From CAWFFV01 sp963814985 (GTDB lineage Bacteria > Chloroflexota > Ktedonobacteria > Ktedonobacterales > Ktedonobacteraceae), in NCBI GenBank assembly GCA_963814985.1, contig CAWFFV010000006.1, positions 1 through 8,003 on the forward strand: DNA of 8,003 nt, in the 5' to 3' direction. The notes under the pieces are model-generated. The model saw only the letters and a list, made by a program, of their open reading frames with translations, was not told the origin of the DNA and did not search any database. This document shows, in pieces, positions 1 to 5,084 of the stretch. The position numbers and the translations under genes are program-made. How positions within the stretch are numbered: position 1 is the first letter of the stretch; every line of letters starts with the position of its first letter.

Positions 1-23
1 AATCCATTTTCATTCGTGGTGGT

Positions 24-326
24 GTGTCTACGACGCATGGCGCTTCGCACAAGAGACTTCATCAATTACGCCATATGACTGAGAAGAGCTCTGTAGCTCT
101 TCATACCATAAATAACAATCCTCAACTACAAAACCAGAGAGAGCAACGTATTGATACAGCATGGCAATTATTAGTACATTTAGGGTACCTGAGTTACTTG
201 CAAAGACAAGGCTTGGTCCTAGTGATAGGACAACGTTTGTCGAGAGCCAGCAAACAGGTGAGAGCTCTACACAGAGGTAAGCTGATCATCACCACATACG
301 AGGAGAGGTACCACTCTCCGAAATAA
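24..326 (+). CDS. doubtful uncharacterised reading frame, possibly the tail of a gene cut by the window edge
   Basis: A 100-codon frame with a GTG start at 24; the same frame is open back to base 3, so it could also be the end of a longer gene. I recognise no family. The product is rich in His, Gln and Arg, with a Leu-rich patch near residues 48-65 and no clear motif, signal peptide or membrane segment. No convincing ribosome binding site precedes the GTG. Another frame, 1-78, is also open to the edge and ends in TGA just before a perfect hairpin at 83-102, so the real upstream gene may end there and this frame may be chance. It ends over a second small hairpin (302-319). Confidence 0.2.
   Translation: MSTTHGASHKRLHQLRHMTEKSSVALHTINNNPQLQNQREQRIDTAWQLLVHLGYLSYLQRQGLVLVIGQRLSRASKQVRALHRGKLIITTYEERYHSPK
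83..102. terminator. perfect 8-bp hairpin, possible weak terminator
   Basis: GAAGAGCT, loop CTGT, AGCTCTTC: a perfect 8-bp stem with a 4-nt loop. It lies 4 nt after a TGA (76-78) that closes a frame open to the left edge of the window. This placement suits a transcription end for a gene entering from the left. No T-run follows on either strand, so a standard intrinsic terminator is not proven. Confidence 0.3.
302..319. repeat. small inverted repeat
   Basis: GGAGAG (302-307) and CTCTCC (314-319) form a 6-bp stem around a 6-nt loop. It lies about 150 nt upstream of the SGNH hydrolase gene, at the end of the doubtful reading frame. The role is unknown; with no T-run it is a poor terminator. The rest of 327-452 shows no gene and no convincing promoter; TTGACG at 341-346 has no good -10 partner at 16-18 nt. 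Confidence 0.3.
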
Positions 327-465
327 TGGCAGTGCCTCTGTTGACGCTTCTACGGAGAAAGGAGTGATTTTCCTGCTGTTGGCAAACATTCTTACTTATT
401 GCCGCCACTCATGAGATGCACTAGCATCTGTCTAGCTCAAACCATCTGGGCGAGAGGAGAGATCC

Positions 466-1710
466 ATGCACAGGCGACCCCGTATTAGTCTTAAGGGAAG
501 AGGAATTATATCCCGCGTAAGACTCAATCGTATCTGGCCAGTTATGTTCGCTCTTGTTGTCATGGTAGTGATGGGAACGGCTATTCTGCCTGGTTTCGCT
601 GCCAAATATGCCAGGGCAGCGGAAGCAACCCCCGGTCAACCCACTTTTCTCAATGGCGGTCCTGGTGACCAGCAGGTCAATCTCAATTGGGGCGCAGCCA
701 CCGATGCGACTAGTTATATTATCGAGCAAACAGATCTGGAAACAGGACAAATCCAACGCTTATCACCTCCAGTAACTGAAACTTCGTTCTCACCGGGAGG
801 GCTGCTAACAGGACAATGGTATCGTTTTCGTGTTATTCCTGTCAACGATGAGGGTGAAGGAATTCCCTCCAACCCGATCGAGATCCGCACCACAGGTTTC
901 CGGGGAACATATGATCACTACTATGCTCTTGGTGACTCCTACAGTGCCGGAGACGGTGCTCCGCCTTATTCGGGAATACAGGCTTGTACACAATCTACAA
1001 AAAGCTATCCCTACCTACTCGGCAATGGTGTGCCAACCCCTGTGTTGCTTGCCTGCTCCGGGGCTGTGACTGATAACATCGATCGGACAATTCAAAACAG
1101 CAGCTTGACGGCAACTCAGCTTGATCAGTTGAAAAGCTCTCCAACCGCAAACTCTCTGATCACTATGACTATCGGGGGAAATGATGTTGGCTTTTCTAGC
1201 GAATTGCAAAACTGTATTACCAGTTTTCATTCCTGTACATCCCGACAATCGATCATCTCACAACGGATTACTGCACTAGAGCCACGCTTAGTCCAGGTCT
1301 ATCAGGAAATTCGGCAAGCGGCACCTGGCGCTGATATTCTCATCGTTGGCTATCCCTTACTCGTTGCAAACCCATCAATCGCGGACTGCCATAATCCCAT
1401 TGTTTACGTTGGCCTGAGTGCTTCTGAGATGACTATGATTCGCACACTCGCTACTCAGATGGACAATGTGATCAAGCAGGCTGCCAACCAGGTGGGCGTT
1501 ACTCCAGCCACGACGGTGGCGGAAGCGGCGTTCGCAGGCCATGAGGCATGTACAGCTAATGAAAGTCAGGAGTGGATTAATGAGATCGCAGGTCTCAATG
1601 ATTCACTAAAAAATTCTTTCCATCCCAACGCAGCAGGCTACCAGGCATATGCTTCTGCTGTCAACGCTGTCCGCTCTCAGCTCTACCAGAACGGTGCGGT
1701 GCGCGATTAG
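466..1710 (+). CDS. secreted SGNH/GDSL-family lipase or esterase with an N-terminal fibronectin type III domain
   Basis: A 414-residue protein whose ATG follows GAGGAG (453-458) at good distance. Residues 1-21 are basic, 23-46 hydrophobic, and ARA (49-51) is a likely signal peptidase I site, so export is expected. Residues 55-143 look like one fibronectin type III domain. The SGNH hydrolase domain follows: block I GDSYS (Ser158 nucleophile), block II ACSGA (Gly199), block III GGND (Asn239) and block V SFHPN (His386). The usual Asp three residues before the His is Asn383, as in actinomycete esterases that work with a Ser-His dyad. Six cysteines (174, 197, 250, 257, 308, 362) fit three disulfides seen in that group. 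It probably hydrolyses ester bonds in lipids or acylated glycans outside the cell; the substrate is not readable. It is a single-gene unit with its own terminator, so it is not clearly part of the NRPS cluster. Confidence 0.93.
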   Translation: MHRRPRISLKGRGIISRVRLNRIWPVMFALVVMVVMGTAILPGFAAKYARAAEATPGQPTFLNGGPGDQQVNLNWGAATDATSYIIEQTDLETGQIQRLSPPVTETSFSPGGLLTGQWYRFRVIPVNDEGEGIPSNPIEIRTTGFRGTYDHYYALGDSYSAGDGAPPYSGIQACTQSTKSYPYLLGNGVPTPVLLACSGAVTDNIDRTIQNSSLTATQLDQLKSSPTANSLITMTIGGNDVGFSSELQNCITSFHSCTSRQSIISQRITALEPRLVQVYQEIRQAAPGADILIVGYPLLVANPSIADCHNPIVYVGLSASEMTMIRTLATQMDNVIKQAANQVGVTPATTVAEAAFAGHEACTANESQEWINEIAGLNDSLKNSFHPNAAGYQAYASAVNAVRSQLYQNGAVRD

Positions 1711-1733
1711 TGTGATCCGCGAAAGTAATGCTG

Positions 1734-1766
1734 CTGCAAACTCCTTTAGGGGAGTTTGCAGATTTT
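1734..1766 (+). terminator. Rho-independent terminator of the SGNH hydrolase gene
   Basis: CTGCAAACTCC (1734-1744) and GGAGTTTGCAG (1751-1761) pair perfectly over 11 bp around a 6-nt loop, followed by ATTTTCT. The stem starts 23 nt after the stop codon at 1710, so transcription of the hydrolase should end here and not run into the NRPS genes. Confidence 0.88.
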
Positions 1767-1793
1767 CTCAACACTTTCTTCTTTCAAGCGGAT

Positions 1794-2026
1794 TCAGAAT
1801 ATCCATTTCTTCAGCGCTTCTTCATCAGGCCCTGGGGCATACTGCTGAAGGCTCTGTCGTAGGAAGACGACGGTATTGTTCGGCGAATTCATACTTGTTG
1901 GCAAACATGCGATTGCCACAGCTTCGTGAACGGCTCAGGAGTCTGCTGGAGAAGATAGGCTCGTACTTGTGGCTTGTGGGCCATGGGAGCATCAAACCAG
2001 GGTTCTCTCGATTTCTCCCCTTTACT
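1794..2026 (-). pseudogene. possible frame-broken relic of an unknown gene on the minus strand
   Basis: No + strand gene is credible in 1770-2080. On the minus strand, three overlapping short frames look protein-like in sequence. The first is open from 2026 to 1889, with an ATG at 1984 and residues such as EPWFDAPMAHKPQ. The second, in another frame, includes NKYEFAEQYRRLP (around 1910-1865). The third runs from an ATG at 1892 to a TGA at 1794 and contains QQYAPGPDEEALKKW. The first and third overlap as ATGA. One reading is a small gene broken by indels, pointing towards the hydrolase gene; another is chance. I cannot name a family. Confidence 0.22.
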
Positions 2027-2088
2027 TTACCACGACGTTCTCGTTCCTACTACTACCCTTGCAAATTACCACTAAATGCCTTTATTAC

Positions 2089-2110
2089 ACTTATCATATC
2101 TCATATAAGT
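2089..2110. repeat. inverted repeat upstream of the NRPS promoter
   Basis: ACTTAT (2089-2094) and ATAAGT (2105-2110) form a perfect 6-bp dyad with a 10-nt centre. It lies 7 nt upstream of the proposed -35 box, in a place suited to an activator or repressor. The surroundings are AT-rich, so chance is a real alternative. Confidence 0.3.
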
Positions 2111-2144
2111 AATTATCTTTACATTATGTAAATTATCTTTTACA
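2111..2144. repeat. imperfect direct repeat overlapping the NRPS promoter
   Basis: AATTATCTTTACA (2111-2123) recurs as AATTATCTTTTACA (2131-2144), differing by one T. The copies start 20 bp apart, about two helical turns, so they would face the same side of the DNA. The first copy ends on the -35 box and the second runs into the -10 box. This could be a pair of regulator half-sites, but low-complexity AT sequence weakens the case. Confidence 0.4.
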
Positions 2145-2146
2145 AT
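2118..2146 (+). promoter_or_regulatory. sigma-70-like promoter for the NRPS genes, overlapping a palindrome
   Basis: TTTACA (2118-2123), a 17-nt spacer and TACAAT (2141-2146) give near-consensus -35 and -10 boxes at ideal spacing. The -35 box is the left arm of a perfect palindrome, TTTACAT-T-ATGTAAA (2118-2132), placed where a bound repressor would block polymerase. Transcription from here would leave a leader of about 240 nt before the ATG at 2394. The promoter is read by eye in AT-rich DNA, where false matches are common. Confidence 0.5.
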
Positions 2147-2306
2147 ATAAACAGCAAATATGAATAATAACCATTAATATCGAATAGCGTGTTAAATCAA
2201 TAATAAATCTTTTTTCTTTAAAAGAGACGAATATCATTTGGTGCGTAAGGACAGGTCGGCTGATCTCTCAACGGAATGTCACTTGAGCTTTGAAAGGTGA
2301 AGCAGA

Positions 2307-2329
2307 TGGGAACATTTCTTTTGTTCCCA
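2307..2329 (+). promoter_or_regulatory. stem-loop in the NRPS leader
   Basis: TGGGAACA (2307-2314) and TGTTCCCA (2322-2329) pair perfectly over 8 bp with a 7-nt T-rich loop, about 65 nt before the start codon. A weaker 5-bp stem (CTCAA 2267-2271, TTGAG 2283-2287) lies just upstream. No T-run follows, so it is not a plain terminator. I do not recognise a known riboswitch or T-box core. It may affect RNA stability or translation. Confidence 0.45.
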
Positions 2330-2364
2330 GTTAGGATGTTGGGATAATTAATAATTCCTGGGTC

Positions 2365-2391
2365 CCTTTGAGCTAAATGACCAAAGGAGGT
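2365..2391 (+). promoter_or_regulatory. very strong Shine-Dalgarno sequence that can be masked by a hairpin
   Basis: AAAGGAGGT (2383-2391) matches the 16S rRNA 3' end over nine bases. It is only 3 nt (from G2390) before the ATG at 2394; the in-frame GTG at 2400 has better spacing and may share or take the start. CCTTTG (2365-2370) can pair with CAAAGG (2382-2387) around an 11-nt loop, covering the first half of the site. This would damp translation unless opened. Confidence 0.6.
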
Positions 2392-2393
2392 TT

Positions 2394-4130
2394 ATGGCTG
2401 TGAATGCGTCAACATCCGGACTCGGTAAAGATATTCCTCTCTTTCTTAATGCTCCTGTAGGTCGCAAATCGTTTACAATTCCTCACTCTCTGACTGAAAA
2501 TTTGTTAGCCCTAAGCCAACAGGAAGAAGTCACCGCCTTTGTGACACTCCTGGCAGCCTGGAGTACATTATTGTACCGTTACTCTGATCAGGAACAGGTA
2601 TTTGTGGGAATTCCCGTGACTGGTCGTAATCAAGAAGATATAAAGGGATTAACCAATTTATTTGTAGATGTATTGCCATTGGATGTTAAATTTTCAGATA
2701 TATCCAATTTTCGAGAATTATTACAGCAAATGCAAGCCCTATTATTATCTGACGATACTCATCAAACTCTCCCATTTGATAACACACTAGAAATTCTTCA
2801 TTCCGAGCAAAATCCTAATGATCAATCGCTTTTTCAAACACTATTTATTTTTTATGATGGCTTACCTTACGAGATGAATTTGTCTGCCCTAATCACAGAT
2901 CAGATAATGGTCAACCATATGACCACAAAATGTGAGCTGTCATTAGAAATAATCAACACTGAACAAGGATTTGATATATCACTTGAATACAGTACGGATC
3001 TATTCGATGAACCAACCATCGAGCGGATGGTATTGCATTTTGGCAGGTTGTTGGAAGGGTGTGTGAGCCACCCAGAACTGCCGATCGATCAGGTGTCCTT
3101 GCTCTCCGGCCAGGAGCAAGAACAACTGCTGAGGGAGTGGAATGCCACCCAGGTCACCTTTCCTCAGGTGCATGTTCTGCATCAGTTAGTGGAGGAACAA
3201 AGTGTACAAACCCCTGATGCGATCGCGGTCGTCTATGAGGGAGTTCCCTTCACATATCGGCACGTCAATCAGCGCGCCAACCAACTGGCTCGTTTCTTAC
3301 TTGCTCAGGGGATAGAGCCGGAAACGCTGGTGGGCATCGCCATGGAGCGCTCTGTGGAGATGGTTGTGGGGTTGCTGGGGATCTTGAAAGCTGGAGCCGC
3401 TTATGTGCCGCTGGAGCCAACCTACCCCAGGGAGCGACTGGACTACCTGCTCAGAGATGCGCAGGTGTCGGTATTACTAACCCAGCAACATCTGGTAGAG
3501 CGCTTGCCAGCTTCTTGCGCAACCCTGGTGTGTCTCGATACAGAATGGGAGCGGATCAGCAGGTATGGGACAGACAATCCACGGCAGGAAATCAAACCAG
3601 AGCAGTTGGCCTATGTGATCTACACTTCCGGTTCGACGGGCAAACCCAAAGGAGCGATGAACACACATCGGAGTATCTGTAATCGTCTGCTCTGGATGCA
3701 GAAGGAGTATGTCCTGGACGAGCAGGATCGAGTGTTGCAGAAAACGCCTTCGAGCTTTGATGTTTCGGTCTGGGAGTTCTTCTGGCCGCTGATCAGTGGA
3801 GCGAGTCTGATGCTGGCTCGTCCTGAAGGGCAGAAAGATGCCGCATACCTGGTGGAAGTGATCAAGCGAGAAGAAATCAGTACCATTCACTTTGTGCCTT
3901 CCATGTTACAGCTCTTTATTGATGAGCCAGGGAGCGAACAGTGTAGCTCTCTCAAACGAGTGATCTGTAGCGGGGAAGCACTCACCTACGATCTGCAGGA
4001 ACGTTTTTTGGCGCGGATGGAGGCCCAGCTGCATAACTTGTATGGTCCAACCGAAGCGGCAGTGGACGTGGCAAGCTGGATCTGCGAGCGGAAAGTCATC
4101 GCCGGATCGTGCCCATTGGTCGTCCTGTAG
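2394..4130 (+). CDS. NRPS module 1, first part: half condensation domain plus most of a serine-type adenylation domain
   Basis: A 578-residue frame led by a perfect Shine-Dalgarno site. Residues 20-235 match only the C-terminal half of a condensation domain: it opens in the linker between the two subdomains, then shows the C5-like VGIPVTGRNQ (71-80) and the later NP/FQTLF region. The half with the HHxxxDG active site is absent and not found upstream. Residues 260-560 are an adenylation domain: LKAGAAYVPL (331-340), A3 YTSGSTGKPKG (410-420), FDVSVWE (455-461), A5 YGPTE (550-554). Aligning with GrsA gives pocket residues D456 V457 W460 H499 I524 S526 L549 V557 D558, close to the known serine code DVWHLSLID. 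The domain activates the amino acid as an adenylate for the downstream carrier. The last residues after CER (563-565) are out of frame: one missing base near 4090 splits the gene, and the domain goes on in the next frame. Confidence 0.9.
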   Translation: MAVNASTSGLGKDIPLFLNAPVGRKSFTIPHSLTENLLALSQQEEVTAFVTLLAAWSTLLYRYSDQEQVFVGIPVTGRNQEDIKGLTNLFVDVLPLDVKFSDISNFRELLQQMQALLLSDDTHQTLPFDNTLEILHSEQNPNDQSLFQTLFIFYDGLPYEMNLSALITDQIMVNHMTTKCELSLEIINTEQGFDISLEYSTDLFDEPTIERMVLHFGRLLEGCVSHPELPIDQVSLLSGQEQEQLLREWNATQVTFPQVHVLHQLVEEQSVQTPDAIAVVYEGVPFTYRHVNQRANQLARFLLAQGIEPETLVGIAMERSVEMVVGLLGILKAGAAYVPLEPTYPRERLDYLLRDAQVSVLLTQQHLVERLPASCATLVCLDTEWERISRYGTDNPRQEIKPEQLAYVIYTSGSTGKPKGAMNTHRSICNRLLWMQKEYVLDEQDRVLQKTPSSFDVSVWEFFWPLISGASLMLARPEGQKDAAYLVEVIKREEISTIHFVPSMLQLFIDEPGSEQCSSLKRVICSGEALTYDLQERFLARMEAQLHNLYGPTEAAVDVASWICERKVIAGSCPLVVL

Positions 4131-4942
4131 CCAACACACAACTCTACATTCTCGACAAACACTTGCAACCAGTGCCGATCGGAGCAGTTGGTGAGTTGCA
4201 CATTGGTGGTGTGCAGGTGGGAAGAGGGTATTGGCAACGTCCAGAGTTGACCGCTGAGAAGTTCATCCCGGACCCATTCCGTTCTGACCCAGAAGCCCAT
4301 TTATATAAGACGGGAGACTTAGCGCGTTACTTACCAGATGGCGTGATTGAGTATTTGGGACGTATTGATCATCAGGTCAAAATTCGGGGGTTCCGTATTG
4401 AACTTGGCGAAATTGAAAGTGTCCTTCTTGAACATCCAGAGATACGTGAGGCTGTCGTTGTAGTATGGGATAGCGAATCTGGGGAACAACGGCTTGTGGC
4501 GTATATCGTTTTTGTTTCAGGCAAGGAGCCTTCGATAGTTGAAGTGCGCAACCATCTACGACAAATGCTTCCTGAATATATGATACCTGCTCATTTTGCT
4601 GTACTACAATCGCTTCCTTTGACTCACAATGGGAAGGTTAACCGCCTGGCTTTGCCTGCTCCTGATATGACACACCGAAACATTGAAACACCACTGGTTC
4701 TCCCTCGAACTCACATGGAAACGACGCTTGCAGAGCTTTGGTGCGAAATCCTGGGATTGGGACAAATTGGTATCAATGATAACTTTTTTGATGTGGGTGG
4801 TAATCTCATTCTGGCTACCAAAGTGATCGCACGACTACGGAAAACCATGCGAATTGACCTTTCTCTTCGCGATCTTTTTATATGGCCGACCGTGGCAACG
4901 TTCAGCTGTTCTCGTAGAAGAAAAACGCGTGCAAATGAATGA
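4109..4942 (+). CDS. NRPS module 1, second part: end of the adenylation domain and a carrier domain lacking its serine
   Basis: This frame continues the same protein; the match really begins at 4091 (ESHRRIVPIGRP), and the GTG at 4109 is only the first possible start. Adenylation motifs: A6 GELHIGG (28-34), A7 YKTGD (66-70), A8 GRIDHQVKIRGFRIELGE (84-101), A9 LPEYMIP (154-160), A10 NGKV with the catalytic-type Lys176. A peptidyl carrier domain follows at about 203-265: DNFFDVGGNLILAT (224-237). The family pattern is GGxS, and the Ser that takes the phosphopantetheine arm is Leu233 here (CTC, 4805-4807). Such a carrier cannot be loaded, so module 1 should be inactive unless served in trans. 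After PTVAT (260-264) the frame is lost again near 4901 and ends in a non-homologous Arg/Lys-rich tail. Confidence 0.87.
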   Translation: MPIGRPVANTQLYILDKHLQPVPIGAVGELHIGGVQVGRGYWQRPELTAEKFIPDPFRSDPEAHLYKTGDLARYLPDGVIEYLGRIDHQVKIRGFRIELGEIESVLLEHPEIREAVVVVWDSESGEQRLVAYIVFVSGKEPSIVEVRNHLRQMLPEYMIPAHFAVLQSLPLTHNGKVNRLALPAPDMTHRNIETPLVLPRTHMETTLAELWCEILGLGQIGINDNFFDVGGNLILATKVIARLRKTMRIDLSLRDLFIWPTVATFSCSRRRKTRANE

Positions 4943-5084
4943 AGTGTCGAATATTTCGATTGAAAAAATAGACATGAATGTTGCACAAAATTTACTGGCA
5001 GATTTTTCTAGTTTATCTGATGAAGAAGTGAATGCGTTATATACCCTTATATTAGAGGAGAATAACAATTCAGATGGAAGATAA
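4902..5084 (+). pseudogene. NRPS gene 1 C-terminal tail: end of the carrier domain and inter-module linker
   Basis: In this third frame the homology resumes right after the break: SAVLVEEKR completes the last carrier helix (PTVAxLxxxxEE pattern). An acidic linker with LLADFSSLSDEEVNALY follows, the LSDEEV-type tail that often ends NRPS proteins or joins modules, probably helping one subunit dock with the next. An ATG at 4935 could start a separate 49-residue peptide, but its placement across the frame break makes it more likely just the end of gene 1. The stop lies inside the start of the next gene (ATGGAAGATAA, 5074-5084), which implies translational coupling and one operon. Confidence 0.72.

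Noticed and set aside
421..756. Minus-strand frame over the hydrolase start
   Set aside because: Shadow of the well-supported hydrolase gene; no motif or start signal.
377..1908. 13-nt repeat TGTTGGCAAACAT at 377-389 and 1896-1908, either side of the hydrolase gene
   Set aside because: Too short and not extended on either side; no sign of an element with ends or target duplication.
1649..2131. 160-codon + strand frame after the hydrolase gene
   Set aside because: It starts inside the hydrolase gene, crosses the strong terminator, lacks a ribosome binding site and has a Ser/Arg/Leu-rich product typical of a chance frame.
2147..2393. T-box or metabolite riboswitch in the leader
   Set aside because: I could not find a T-box GGTGG-type core or any other consensus riboswitch core by eye.
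3477..4300. Several minus-strand frames of 77-137 codons in the adenylation domain
   Set aside because: They lie opposite a clear NRPS domain and their products show no family pattern; GC-rich coding DNA gives such frames.
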